Assembly: GCF_003130585.1 (NCBI RefSeq) | Contig: NZ_QFKX01000002.1 | Coordinates: forward strand, 372,001 to 436,000 | Origin: Brachybacterium endophyticum | Lineage (GTDB): Bacteria > Actinomycetota > Actinomycetes > Actinomycetales > Dermabacteraceae | Direction: 5' to 3' | Length of the DNA stretch: 64,000 nucleotides | In this document: positions 23,889-32,482 of the stretch, in pieces | How the letters are laid out: each line of letters begins with the position of its first letter | Numbering within the stretch: position 1 is the stretch's first letter | Made by a program: the position numbers and the translations under genes | Notes under the pieces: model-generated | The model's input: the letters and a program-made list of their open reading frames with translations, nothing else | What the model was told of the DNA's origin: nothing | Databases searched by the model: none

Positions 23889-25055
23889 ATGAGCGCCGCT
23901 CCCGCACGCGCCGCATCCTCGGGCCTTCTCACCGGCTCCGGGGCCTCCGAGCGACGCCTGCCCTGGTACCACCTGCTGGTGACCGCCCTGGCCTCGATCG
24001 CCCTCGCCGCGGTCGTGCTGGTCCTGCTGGACTCCTTCTCGATCGGCGCGCTCGTCGTCCTGGGGTACGTGCTGCACCTGGTCGTCGGGTACTCCTACGC
24101 CCGAGCCCGCGAGGGCCGACGCTGGGCCGCCGACCGCCTGGTCACCCTGCTCGTCCTCGGCGCCTTCGCGGTCGCGATGATCCCCCTGGTCTCCCTGCTC
24201 TGGGAGGTCGTCGCGAGGGGACTGGACAAGCTCCTGAACCCCTACCCCGGGTACTTCTTCACCCACGACATGGCCGGGGTGGTGGGAGGCATGGCCTCCG
24301 GCGGCATCTCCCACGCGATCGTCGGCACCCTGCTGGTCACCCTGGGCGCGAGCATCATCTCGGTGCCCATCGGCCTGCTCACCTCGATCTTCCTCGTCGA
24401 GTACGCGACCTCCGGGCCGCTGCGGGTGCTGGGACGCGGCATCACCTTCCTGGTGGACGTGATGACCGGCATCCCCTCGATCGTCGCGGGCCTGTTCGGC
24501 CTGGCACTGTTCATCACCCTCACCGGCGACCCCGGGATCCGGATCGGTCTGATGGGCTCGGTCGCCCTCAGCGTGCTGATGATCCCCACCGTCGTGCGCT
24601 CGAGCGAGGAGATGCTGCGCCTGGTGCCCATGGAGCTGCGCGAGGCCGCCTTCGGTCTGGGCGTGCCCAAATGGCTGACCATCGTCAAGGTCGTGCTGCG
24701 CACCTCGATCGCCGGTCTCACCACGGGCGTGACCCTGGCGGTGGCCCGCGTGATCGGCGAGACCGCACCACTGCTGCTGACCGTCGGGGCCCTGCCGCTG
24801 ATGAACTCCCACCTGTTCGACGGGCGCATGCAGACCCTGCCGACCTTCATCAACAGCCAGTACCGTTCGGGCAACGCGGTGTGCAACTCCGAGACCGTGA
24901 CCAACCCGATCACGCAGATGCAGTACGCGTGCTCGACGACGATCAACTACGACCGCGCCTGGGCCGCCGCCCTCACCCTGATCCTCATCGTGATGATCCT
25001 GAACATCGCCGCCCGGCTCGTCAGCCGTTTCTTCGCCCCCAAGCTCGGCCGCTGA
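23889..25055 (+). CDS. pstA: Phosphate ABC transporter permease PstA with extended N-terminus
   Basis: A 388-residue permease; classical PstA is about 290-300 residues. The extra N-terminal part has two additional helices (about residues 28-50 and 52-70) before the usual core, which begins near [21 protein letters not shown]. The EAA loop [20 protein letters not shown] and [15 protein letters not shown] are intact. A periplasmic loop near residues 325-350 has two Cys (AVCNSETV and QYACSTT) that could form a disulfide. The ribosome site is GGAGGG. Partner of PstC and PstB. Confidence 0.94.
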   Translation: MSAAPARAASSGLLTGSGASERRLPWYHLLVTALASIALAAVVLVLLDSFSIGALVVLGYVLHLVVGYSYARAREGRRWAADRLVTLLVLGAFAVAMIPLVSLLWEVVARGLDKLLNPYPGYFFTHDMAGVVGGMASGGISHAIVGTLLVTLGASIISVPIGLLTSIFLVEYATSGPLRVLGRGITFLVDVMTGIPSIVAGLFGLALFITLTGDPGIRIGLMGSVALSVLMIPTVVRSSEEMLRLVPMELREAAFGLGVPKWLTIVKVVLRTSIAGLTTGVTLAVARVIGETAPLLLTVGALPLMNSHLFDGRMQTLPTFINSQYRSGNAVCNSETVTNPITQMQYACSTTINYDRAWAAALTLILIVMILNIAARLVSRFFAPKLGR

Positions 25056-25123
25056 GTCGTCGGCCCCGGCGCCTCCCGGACGCCGGCCCGGCAGCCGACC
25101 GGCCCCGCCTCGAAAGGACACCC

Positions 25124-25903
25124 ATGGCCCAGGCCATCAACGTGGAGGACCTCAACATCTTCTACGGCGACTTCCTCGCCGTGGAGGACGTGACGGTCAC
25201 CCTCCAGCCCCGCTCCGTCACGGCCCTGATCGGCCCCTCGGGCTGCGGGAAGTCGACGTTCCTGCGCACCCTCAACCGCATGCACGAGGTCATCCCCGGC
25301 GCCTACGCCCAGGGGAAGGTCGAGATCGAGGGACAGGACATCTACGCGCCCGGCGTCGACCCCGTGAACGTGCGTCGTCGCGTGGGGATGGTCTTCCAGA
25401 AGCCGAACCCGTTCCCGACCATGTCCATCAGGGACAACGTGCTCGCCGGGGTCAAGCTCAACAATAAGCGCCTCTCCCGCTCCTCGGCCGACGAGCTCGT
25501 GGAGTCCTCGCTGCGCGGGGCGAACCTCTGGGAGGAGGTCAAGGACCGCCTGGACAAGCCGGGGATGGGTCTGTCGGGAGGGCAGCAGCAGCGACTGTGC
25601 ATCGCCCGCGCGATCGCCGTGAAGCCCGAGGTGATCCTGATGGACGAGCCCTGCTCGGCCCTGGACCCGATCTCGACGCTCGCCATCGAGGACCTCATCC
25701 ACGAGATGAAGCAGGACTTCACCATCGTGATCGTCACCCACAACATGCAGCAGGCCTCGCGCGTCTCGGACCGCACCGGCTTCTTCACGATCTCGGGCAC
25801 CGGCAAGCCCGGCCACCTCATCGAGATCGACGAGACCGAGAAGATGTTCACCAACCCCACCGAGAAGCAGACCGAGGACTACATCTCCGGTCGCTTCGGC
25901 TGA
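25124..25903 (+). CDS. pstB: Phosphate ABC transporter ATP-binding protein
   Basis: A 259-residue ATPase. Walker A is [17 protein letters not shown] (about residues 37-53), with the Q-loop in [14 protein letters not shown], the ABC signature [15 protein letters not shown] and Walker [17 protein letters not shown], and the H-loop [12 protein letters not shown]. These features, including the family-specific PNPFP and EPCSALDP, identify PstB rather than a generic ABC ATPase. The gene ends the pst operon; no phoU follows in this window. The start was chosen at the ATG after GAAAGGACACCC. Confidence 0.97.
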   Translation: MAQAINVEDLNIFYGDFLAVEDVTVTLQPRSVTALIGPSGCGKSTFLRTLNRMHEVIPGAYAQGKVEIEGQDIYAPGVDPVNVRRRVGMVFQKPNPFPTMSIRDNVLAGVKLNNKRLSRSSADELVESSLRGANLWEEVKDRLDKPGMGLSGGQQQRLCIARAIAVKPEVILMDEPCSALDPISTLAIEDLIHEMKQDFTIVIVTHNMQQASRVSDRTGFFTISGTGKPGHLIEIDETEKMFTNPTEKQTEDYISGRFG

Positions 25904-25935
25904 GCCGCGGGGTCGGACCACGGGCTGAGACCGGC

Positions 25936-25957
25936 GCCTCGGGTTCGCTCCCGGGGC
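25936..25957 (+). terminator. Candidate terminator after pstB
   Basis: An 8-bp GC stem with one wobble (25936-25943 with 25950-25957) and a 6-base loop, 32 bases after the pstB stop. Confidence 0.4.
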
Positions 25958-25995
25958 CGATGTGCCCGTGCGGGTGGGCGCCTCACTGTAGGGGC

Positions 25996-26835
25996 ATGAC
26001 AGCACAGAACAGTCCCGCACACCCTCCGCTGCGGCCACCGACCGCCGGCCCCGCCCCGGTCCTCGCGGCCCGCGGCCTGCAGCACGCCTACGGTGACCGC
26101 TCCGCGACCACCCTGGCCCTGGACGGCGTCGATCTCGACGTGGCGCCCGCCGAGTCCCTCGCCGTGATGGGGCCCTCGGGCTGCGGCAAGACCACCCTGC
26201 TGCACGTGCTGGCGGGCATCCTCCGGCCCACCTCAGGGAGTGTCCTCCACGCCGGCAGCGACCTCAGCGCGCTCTCGGAGTCGCGCCGCACCCGTCTGCG
26301 CCGCACCGCCTTCGGGTTCGTGTTCCAGGACGGCCGGCTGCTCCCCGAGCTGACCGCTCTGGAGAACGCGATCCTCCCGCGGATGCTCGGCGGTGCTCCA
26401 CGGCGCTCCGCGAGTGCCGAGGCCGCGTCGTGGCTGGACCGGCTGGGCCTGCAGGGCCTGCACGACCGGCGCCCGGGCCAGCTGTCGGGCGGTCAGGCCC
26501 AGCGCGTCGCCATCGCCCGGGCGCTGGGCGGGCGCCCCTCCGTGGTCTTCGCCGACGAGCCCACGGGGGCGCTGGACCAGGCCACCGGCCACAGCGTGCT
26601 CGCCGTCCTCGCCGACGCCTGCCGCGATGCCGGGGCGGCCCTGGTGATGGTCACGCACGACCCCTCGGTCGCCTCGACCTGCGAGCGCACGATCGCCATG
26701 CGCGACGGACGCATCGCCCGCCAGTTCCAGCGCGATCCTGCGCAGGGAGCCGCTCCCACGCAGCAGGTCCGCCCGGACTCGCATCAGGTCCACCCGGACT
26801 CGCAGCAGGGCGCCGTGGGCGGAGGTCGGCGATGA
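25996..26835 (+). CDS. ABC transporter ATP-binding protein (LolD/MacB type)
   Basis: A 279-residue ATPase with Walker A GPSGCGKTTLLHVLAG, Q-loop FGFVFQDGRLLPELTALEN, signature LSGGQAQRVAIARAL and Walker B VVFADEPTGALDQ. The DEPTGALD form is characteristic of the LolD/FtsE/MacB group that pairs with FtsX-type permeases, and the next gene is such a permease (ATGA overlap). The C-terminal 35 residues are a Gln/His/Pro-rich tail with an imperfect repeat (QVRPDSHQVHPDSQQ). CACTGT lies six bases before the ATG, so it may be leaderless. The substrate is unknown; roles in lipid, peptide or antibiotic export are possible. Confidence 0.9.
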   Translation: MTAQNSPAHPPLRPPTAGPAPVLAARGLQHAYGDRSATTLALDGVDLDVAPAESLAVMGPSGCGKTTLLHVLAGILRPTSGSVLHAGSDLSALSESRRTRLRRTAFGFVFQDGRLLPELTALENAILPRMLGGAPRRSASAEAASWLDRLGLQGLHDRRPGQLSGGQAQRVAIARALGGRPSVVFADEPTGALDQATGHSVLAVLADACRDAGAALVMVTHDPSVASTCERTIAMRDGRIARQFQRDPAQGAAPTQQVRPDSHQVHPDSQQGAVGGGRR

Positions 26836-28199
26836 GCGTCCTCGCCGCCGCGCCCCTGGTCCTGCGCCGGCACGGCGGCATCGCCACGGCGCTGCCGATC
26901 ATCGGCTTCACCGCGTCCACGGGGATCCTCGCGACCGTGCTGGGCGGCCTGGGAGCGTTCCTGTCCCGAGCGGCCACGGTCGGCACCGGGTCCGGGGCCG
27001 ACGGCCCACCCACACCCGAGGCCTCGAACCTCAGCTTCCTGGTGATCTGCGCGATCGTCGCGACCGTGCTGCTGGTGCCCAGTGCGATGGGGCTGGGCAG
27101 CGCCGCGGCGAAGCTCAGCCTCGCCCGGCGCGAGAAGGACCTCGCCGCCGTGCGCCTGGTCGGAGGCACGTCGGCTCAGGTCGGAGCCCTCGCCGTGGCC
27201 GACGTCCTGGTCCAGGCGATGCTGGGGTCGGTCCTCGGGATCGTCCTGCATCTCGCCGTCACGCCCGCCCTGACCCTGCTCGACTTCGGGATGGACCGCT
27301 TCACCATCGGCGAGCTCGTGATGCCACTGTGGGGGTACCCGCTGCTGCTGTTCGCCACCACGCTGCTGGCGGGGATCTCGGCGGCGATCGCCCTGGCCGG
27401 TGTGGTGATCTCGCCGCTGGGCGTCGCCCGGGAATCACGGATCGTGCGGATGTCCGTGGTGCGGCTGGTCGTCTGGGCCGGCCTGATCCTCGCCTTCATC
27501 GGCGCCCTCCAGTTCCTGCCGATGCTCGTCGGAGGGGTGGAGAACGGCATGGTCGTGATGATCGCCGTGTCCGCGGTGCTGATGGCGCTGGTGATCGGCA
27601 GTGTGAACATCGTCGGACCGTTCGTGGTCTGGGTGATCGCCCGGATCCTCGCGGCGCTGGCACCGACGCCTGCACTGCTGGTGGGCGCGCGGCGCCTCGC
27701 GGCCGATCCCCGTGCCGGCTGGCGCTCGGTCTCGGGAGTCACGTTCGCCCTGGTGGTCGCCGGCTTCCTGACCCTGACCGGCATGCTGGGGGAGCAGGGA
27801 GACGATGCCGCCGGCAGGGCGCTGGCCACCGCCCTGGACACCGGGGGCCTGCTCACCCTGGGGATCGCCGCGGTGCTCGCCGCGGTCTCCACCGGGGTCA
27901 CCCAGACCGCGCGGGTGCTCGATCAGGGCCGCGTCTACCGGTCCCAGCACGTGGCGGGTGCTCCGGTGGTTGCCTTGCAGCGGGCCCGCATCGCGGAGAT
28001 CGGGATCCCGCTCGCCCTGGCCGGGATGATCGCGGGGGTGAGCGCCGCGGGTCTCGTCGCGCCGGTGATCTCGGGAGGCTTCGTCCTGGAGGCGGTGCTG
28101 AGCTATCTCCTGGCCGCGGTCGGGGCGCTGGGTCTGGTGGCCCTCAGCGTCGCCGCGAGCGCGCCCCTGGTCGGCCGGGTCGCCCGCGCCGGCGCCTGA
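26832..28199 (+). CDS. FtsX-like ABC transporter permease
   Basis: A 455-residue membrane protein with about ten helices and short extracytoplasmic loops. The family motif around the first cytoplasmic loop, KLSLARREKDLAAVRLVGGTSAQV (about residues 95-118), is characteristic of FtsX/MacB-type permeases, and a degenerate copy occurs in the second half (DQGRVYRSQHVAGAPVVALQ). It lacks the large periplasmic domain of MacB. It is translationally coupled to the ATPase, so the two form a complete ABC unit. No sensor kinase is adjacent, so a Bce-type bacitracin module is not supported. Confidence 0.86.
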   Translation: MSVLAAAPLVLRRHGGIATALPIIGFTASTGILATVLGGLGAFLSRAATVGTGSGADGPPTPEASNLSFLVICAIVATVLLVPSAMGLGSAAAKLSLARREKDLAAVRLVGGTSAQVGALAVADVLVQAMLGSVLGIVLHLAVTPALTLLDFGMDRFTIGELVMPLWGYPLLLFATTLLAGISAAIALAGVVISPLGVARESRIVRMSVVRLVVWAGLILAFIGALQFLPMLVGGVENGMVVMIAVSAVLMALVIGSVNIVGPFVVWVIARILAALAPTPALLVGARRLAADPRAGWRSVSGVTFALVVAGFLTLTGMLGEQGDDAAGRALATALDTGGLLTLGIAAVLAAVSTGVTQTARVLDQGRVYRSQHVAGAPVVALQRARIAEIGIPLALAGMIAGVSAAGLVAPVISGGFVLEAVLSYLLAAVGALGLVALSVAASAPLVGRVARAGA

Positions 28200-28253
28200 G
28201 GCCCGGAGGGTTCCGGTGGTCACGGCGCCCGCCCACGCCCAGGTGCACGCTCG

Positions 28254-28259
28254 TAGGCT
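28254..28259 (+). promoter_or_regulatory. -10 element of the rhodanese gene (leaderless)
   Basis: TAGGCT ends six bases before the ATG at 28266. Confidence 0.55.
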
Positions 28260-28265
28260 GGGGGC

Positions 28266-28592
28266 ATGGACATCGAATCCGTGGCCCCCACCGAGCTCCC
28301 CGAGGGTGCGCACCTGATCGACGTGCGTGAGCAGGACGAATGGGATGCCGGGCACGCCCCGCAGGCCCAGCACGTGCCCGCCAGCTCCTTCATGGAGCAT
28401 CTCGACGCCCTCCCGGACACCGACGACGAGCTCTTCATCGTCTGCCGCAGCGGAGGGCGCAGCGCCCAGGTCACCCAGTGGCTGAACCAGAACGGCTTCG
28501 AGGCCGTGAACGTCGCCGGCGGCATGGACATCTGGTACGAGTCCAGCCTGCCGATGGTCAGCGAGGGCGAGGCCGAGCCCTACGTGCTCTGA
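28266..28592 (+). CDS. Single-domain rhodanese-like protein
   Basis: A 108-residue sulfurtransferase-like protein. The N-terminal motif LIDVREQDEWDAGHAPQAQHVP is the classic rhodanese entry, and the active loop is VCRSGGRSAQV with the catalytic Cys (about residues 60-70). The C-terminus GFEAVNVAGGMDIWYESSLP is typical. It probably moves sulfane sulfur in the cytoplasm; donor and acceptor are unknown. It is a single-gene transcript from a leaderless promoter. Confidence 0.9.
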   Translation: MDIESVAPTELPEGAHLIDVREQDEWDAGHAPQAQHVPASSFMEHLDALPDTDDELFIVCRSGGRSAQVTQWLNQNGFEAVNVAGGMDIWYESSLPMVSEGEAEPYVL

Positions 28593-28609
28593 CACGCGCC
28601 GCGTGCTCC

Positions 28610-28629
28610 GAGGCGGACTCAGCCGCCTC
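28610..28629. terminator. Candidate bidirectional terminator, rhodanese/lactone oxidase
   Basis: A 7-bp perfect stem (28610-28616 with 28623-28629), 6-base loop, between two convergent genes. Confidence 0.5.
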
Positions 28630-28658
28630 CCCGGGCCGACCCGCCTGCCCCGCCGAGT

Positions 28659-28695
28659 CCGGCCGCTCAGCCGAGCCCGGCCGCTCAGCCGAGCA
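28659..28695. repeat. Two-copy 18-bp tandem repeat
   Basis: GGCCGCTCAGCCGAGC recurs with an 18-base period and reaches the last codons of the lactone oxidase gene. It looks like local slippage, not a mobile-element scar. Confidence 0.6.
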
Positions 28696-29914
28696 GTGAG
28701 CGCAGGTGGTCGTTCAGGAAGAGCCCCTCGGGATCCAGCTCCGCGCGCAGCGAGGTGAAGGACCCGAGCCGCGGGTGGGCCTCGGCGAGGCGCTCGCGGG
28801 TCATCAGGTGGAGCTTGCCCAGGTGGGCGCGTGCCCCCAGGTCCTGACCGATCGCGTCGGCCGCGATCAGGAACGGCCAGTAGTCGCTGCTGGTCTTCGC
28901 CGTCAGCGCGATGCTCACGCGGTCGCCGCCCTGGGCGATCGAGAGCGGGGAGTCGTCGGCCGCGACCCAGCGCAGCTCCATCGGGTACTCCATGTCCGCG
29001 AACTGCTCACGGTTCGCCGCGGTCAGCGCGGCGAAGGCCTCGTCGGCCCGCTCGGAGGGGAACGCGAGCTCCATCTCGTGGAAGGGCTTGGTGGAGCGTC
29101 CCGTGAACACCTGATGGGCGGGGGCGGTGCCCTCCTCACCCTCCTCGGCCGGGTCGAGACGGCGCACCAGAGCGCGACCCGCCGCGCTCGTCCCCTCCTC
29201 GACGGGCAGCTGCAGCAGAGCGGGGGAGGCGTCGGTCGGGAACCAGTGCACCTGGACGTGACGGGCGCCGGCCCCGAGTGCGGCGAGATCGGCCGAGGCC
29301 GGGTCGAGGTCGACCAGTTCACGGCTCTCGCGCAGGTGGAAGGCGGGGACGGCCTGCAGTTCGACCTCGAGGACCACGCCCAGCGCGCCCAGGGACACCC
29401 GGGCGGCGCGCAGGTGCTCCAGCTCGTCCTCGCCGATCTCCACGATCTCCCCGCTGCCGGAGACCAGACGCAGCCAGGTGAGGGCCTCGCTCATCGTCGG
29501 CGCCGTGACACCGGAGCCGTGGGTGCCGGTGGCGAGCGCCCCGGCGATGGTCTGCACGTCGTGATCGCCCTGCACGGGCAGCGAGAGCCCCTTCTCCCAG
29601 AGGGCCTCGGCGAGCTCACCGATCGAGGTGGCCGCCTGCACGCGGACCCGGTTGGTGGCGGTGTCCACGCCCGTCAGCCCCGTCATCGCGCCGAGCTTCA
29701 GCAGCACCCCGCCGGTGGGGATCAGCGGTGAGAAGGAGTGCCCGGCGCCCATGGTGCGCACCGGGAGATGGCGCTGCTCCGCCCAGCGGACGGCCGCGAG
29801 GACCTCCTGCTCGTCCTCCGGTTGGACCACGAGCGCGGGGGTGAAGCGATGGTTGCCGCCCCAGTTGTTGGAGCGCTGCTCGAGGGACGTGTGCGGCGGG
29901 AAGCTCTGAGCCAT
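28685..29914 (-). CDS. FAD-dependent sugar-1,4-lactone oxidase (ALO/GLO family)
   Basis: A 409-residue flavoenzyme with a vanillyl-alcohol-oxidase-type FAD domain. Residues 15-130 contain NWGGNHRFTPALVVQPEDE, then VRTMGAGHSFSPL (flavin-linked His position) and IAGALATGTHGSG. The C-terminal cap ends with HLGKLHLMTRERL and the terminal LRAELDPEGLFLNDHL typical of D-arabinono-1,4-lactone oxidases. The reaction would be oxidation of an aldonolactone, but the true sugar is unknown. TAGCCT lies six bases before the ATG at 29914 (leaderless). No neighbouring sugar genes. Confidence 0.9.
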   Translation of the reverse strand: MAQSFPPHTSLEQRSNNWGGNHRFTPALVVQPEDEQEVLAAVRWAEQRHLPVRTMGAGHSFSPLIPTGGVLLKLGAMTGLTGVDTATNRVRVQAATSIGELAEALWEKGLSLPVQGDHDVQTIAGALATGTHGSGVTAPTMSEALTWLRLVSGSGEIVEIGEDELEHLRAARVSLGALGVVLEVELQAVPAFHLRESRELVDLDPASADLAALGAGARHVQVHWFPTDASPALLQLPVEEGTSAAGRALVRRLDPAEEGEEGTAPAHQVFTGRSTKPFHEMELAFPSERADEAFAALTAANREQFADMEYPMELRWVAADDSPLSIAQGGDRVSIALTAKTSSDYWPFLIAADAIGQDLGARAHLGKLHLMTRERLAEAHPRLGSFTSLRAELDPEGLFLNDHLRSLLG

Positions 29915-29920
29915 ATCCCC

Positions 29921-29926
29921 AGGCTA
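29921..29926 (-). promoter_or_regulatory. -10 element of the lactone oxidase gene (leaderless)
   Basis: TAGCCT on the minus strand, six bases before the ATG at 29914. Confidence 0.55.
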
Positions 29927-30021
29927 GCGGGTCGGTGGGGGAGCGCACCCCTCCGGGTCCGTCCCGCCTCCTCGTTCAACGCCCGGTGGTCGCAGCGCCC
30001 GATGCTCGCACCGCCCGGCCC

Positions 30022-30825
30022 TCACAGGGGCAGCACGCTCTTCAGCAGCGCATAGCCGACGAAGGCGACGACGTCGAGGAGAGTGTGGGCGAGGACCAGC
30101 GGCAGCACGCGCCCCGTGCGGCGGAAGTACTGCGTGAACACGAGGCCCATCACCATGTTCGCCAGGCCCGGGCCGATGCCCTGGTAGAGGTGATAGCTGG
30201 CGCGCAGCACAGCGGTGATCGCGAGGACTCCCGCGGCGCCGACGCCCAGTGCCTCGAGCCGACGGGTCAGGTAGCCCACCACGATCACCTCCTCGACCAC
30301 GGCGTTCTTGACCGCCTGCAGGATCAGCACCGGCACCGTCCACCAGTGCGCGTCCAGCGCCGCCGGGATCACCTCGAGCGTCGCCCCGAGCGCCCTGCCC
30401 GCGTAGTAGAGGGCGAGTCCCGGCAGGCCGATGCAGGCGGCGAGCAGCAGACCGTGCACGAGATCCCGGAGTCGGCGCGTGCCGTCCAGCCCGAGGCTGC
30501 CCAGGGCACGGGAGAGCGTCCCCGCGCTGACCGTGAGCAGCAGGACGACGAGGACGACCGGGACGAGGGTGAAGGCGATGCCGATCAGCTGCTGGAGGAG
30601 GTCGAACCAGGGGTCGGAGTCCTGCGAGGAGTTCAGCGTGGCCTGCTGGGAGCCGAGGGGCCCCTTCGCGAGCGCGCGCAGGAGGTCCACGACCGCGTCG
30701 ACGGCGGAGCGCCCGAGCGACAGGGCGAGCACCACCACGATCTCGGCGATCAGGAACCACCGGGGCAGGTCGACGCCGGGGCGGCCGCTGGGGTCCCCGG
30801 CGGGGGTGCTGGCGCTCTGGTCCAC
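30022..30825 (-). CDS. CPBP-family intramembrane glutamic protease
   Basis: A 267-residue protein with about seven or eight helices. The catalytic CPBP motifs are present: motif 1 NAVVEEVIVVGYLTRRL (about residues 164-180, the paired Glu), motif 2 region RASYHLYQGIGPGLANMVMGL (His), and motif 3 LPLVLAHTLLDVVAF (His, about 240). These are the features of the Abi/CAAX-processing group, some of which act in bacteriocin immunity. The usual Arg of motif 1 is replaced by Gly/Tyr. GTG at 30825 was chosen because CACGAT lies six bases before it and the frame upstream has no other good start. Confidence 0.85.
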   Translation of the reverse strand: MDQSASTPAGDPSGRPGVDLPRWFLIAEIVVVLALSLGRSAVDAVVDLLRALAKGPLGSQQATLNSSQDSDPWFDLLQQLIGIAFTLVPVVLVVLLLTVSAGTLSRALGSLGLDGTRRLRDLVHGLLLAACIGLPGLALYYAGRALGATLEVIPAALDAHWWTVPVLILQAVKNAVVEEVIVVGYLTRRLEALGVGAAGVLAITAVLRASYHLYQGIGPGLANMVMGLVFTQYFRRTGRVLPLVLAHTLLDVVAFVGYALLKSVLPL

Positions 30826-30948
30826 GCGGTCATCGTGCCACTGCCCGCCGGGAGCCCTCGCGGGGGATGCCCGTGCGCACGGTAGGCGGGGGCGGCCGTG
30901 GGGAGCGCCCGCGGGAATGCGCGCGCCCGTCGTCCCGTTGTCACCGGG

Positions 30949-31620
30949 GTGAACGACACCGCGCAGCGACCGGACCGGCCCGACCACGAGAACCCCTGGG
31001 CGATGCAGCTCGTGGTGGAGAGGGTGAGAGCCGATCCCTCCGCGCACGTCGACGTCGTCGAGGCCGCGGCGCAGGCGGTCGTGCAGCTGCTGGACGACGA
31101 GCGGGCGCGGACGGGGGAGTGGGCCGCGGAGGTCCGCCACTGGCGCGAGGGCTGGATCCGCAAGGTCGTGCGCCGCGCCGACGGCGCCCGCTGGGAGGCC
31201 GTGCAGGAACTGCCCGGGGTGACCGTCGCCCACGGCAGCGCCCGCGTGCGCGCCTTCGTCCCCGGTCCGCTCTCGCCGTTGCCCAAGGCTCTGGGGAAGC
31301 TGCAGGTGGGCGGTACCGAGTTCCCCCGCGAGAAAGGCTCCTCGGCCGACGGCGCACGAGTCGACGTCGAGATCACACCGCTCGCCGAGCTCTCGAGCGG
31401 GAAGACGGCCGCGCAGGCCGGGCACGCCGCCCAGCTGCTGTACGAGCAGATGGACGAGGCGGCGCGGGAGGCCTGGCGGGCCGACGGCTTCGCGGTGCGC
31501 GCGAGCGTGCCCGCGGAGTCCGACTGGGCCGAGCCCGGCGAGGCCGTGCGGGTGATCGACGCGGGCCTCACGGAGGTCGACGGGCCGACGGAGACCGCGC
31601 GGGCCCGGCTCCGCGCCTGA
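30949..31620 (+). CDS. Peptidyl-tRNA hydrolase 2-like (PTH2) protein
   Basis: A 223-residue protein from the GTG at 30949 (a later ATG at 31003 is the alternative). The C-terminal half has the PTH2 signature LSSGKTAAQAGHAAQLLYEQM followed by RADGFAVRASVP and VRVIDAGLTEVDGPTETARA. The N-terminal region AMQLVVERVRADPSAHVDVVEAAAQAVV is a form found in actinobacterial proteins of this type and may be a degenerate duplication. PTH2 enzymes free tRNA from peptidyl-tRNA; whether this divergent two-part version is catalytic is not established. No clear promoter; the start is uncertain. Confidence 0.75.
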   Translation: MNDTAQRPDRPDHENPWAMQLVVERVRADPSAHVDVVEAAAQAVVQLLDDERARTGEWAAEVRHWREGWIRKVVRRADGARWEAVQELPGVTVAHGSARVRAFVPGPLSPLPKALGKLQVGGTEFPREKGSSADGARVDVEITPLAELSSGKTAAQAGHAAQLLYEQMDEAAREAWRADGFAVRASVPAESDWAEPGEAVRVIDAGLTEVDGPTETARARLRA

Positions 31621-31701
31621 CCGCGTGAGGTTCCCGCACCGGACCGCGTGACGCTGTCGCCCCCGGCCGCGTGACGCTCCCGCCCCCGACCGCGGGCCTG
31701 C

Positions 31702-31707
31702 GAGAAT
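31702..31707 (+). promoter_or_regulatory. -10 element of the second SDR gene (leaderless)
   Basis: GAGAAT with an upstream TG (extended -10), seven bases before the ATG at 31715. Confidence 0.4.
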
Positions 31708-31714
31708 GGCGGTC

Positions 31715-32425
31715 ATGAGCACCCCTCGTTCCTCCCGCCCCGCAGTCCTGATCACCGGCGCCTCCCGCGGCATCGGCCGCGCCGTCGCCGACGAGCTCGC
31801 CGCCGACCACCGCCTGATCCTGGGCGGGCGCGACGCCGCGGCGCTCGCCGAGCTCGCCGCCACCTACCCCGAGGCCGAGCCCTTCGCCGTCGACGTCACC
31901 GACTACCCGGCCGTCGGCCGGGCGGTCGCCGCTCTCGACCTGCCCGACGGTCTCGCGGGCGTCGTCCACAGCGCCGGCGTGCTGGTGGGCGGCACCACCG
32001 AGGAGATGGACGTCGCCGAGTGGAACCGCTCGATGGAGGTCAACGTGACCGCGGTCGTCGAGCTGACCCGTCTGCTGCTGCCCGCCCTGCGGCAGGCGCG
32101 CGGCACCGTGGTCGCCCTGAACTCCGGCAGCGGCTTCAACTCCATCGGCGCCCGTGGCGCCTACTGCGCCTCGAAGTTCGCGCTGCGCGCCTTCACCGAC
32201 GCCCTGCGTCTCGAGGAGCGTCCCCATGGGGTGCGCGTGAGCTCCGTGCACGCCGGTCGCGTCGACACCGACATGCAGCACGAGCTGCGCGCCCTCGAGG
32301 AGGGTGACTACGAGATCGAGAAGTACCTCGATCCGGCCTCGGTCGCCTCGGCGGTGGCGCTGGCCGTGCGCGCGACGGCGGAGGCGAGCATGGACGTGAT
32401 CTCCGTGCGCCCCCGCCTGGGCTGA
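31715..32425 (+). CDS. Short-chain dehydrogenase/reductase (SDR)
   Basis: A 236-residue Rossmann-fold oxidoreductase: VLITGASRGIGRAVADELA (cofactor loop, about residues 11-29), VVHSAGVLVGG in place of NNAG, the catalytic Ser in LNSGSGFNSIG, and YCASK at about residues 152-156. It is short compared with most SDRs because the substrate loop is small. The ATG at 31715 was preferred over 31706 because GAGAAT, in a TGCGAGAAT context, ends seven bases before it. Substrate unknown. Confidence 0.87.
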   Translation: MSTPRSSRPAVLITGASRGIGRAVADELAADHRLILGGRDAAALAELAATYPEAEPFAVDVTDYPAVGRAVAALDLPDGLAGVVHSAGVLVGGTTEEMDVAEWNRSMEVNVTAVVELTRLLLPALRQARGTVVALNSGSGFNSIGARGAYCASKFALRAFTDALRLEERPHGVRVSSVHAGRVDTDMQHELRALEEGDYEIEKYLDPASVASAVALAVRATAEASMDVISVRPRLG

Positions 32426-32482
32426 GCCCGCTGCGCGGCACCGCGGGCCATCCCCGCGATCGCCGCGATCCTCACGATCGCC

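Noticed and set aside
28659-28695. The 18-bp duplication as an attachment site or target-site scar
   Set aside because: The copies are directly adjacent and no integrase, transposase or inserted DNA lies between them.
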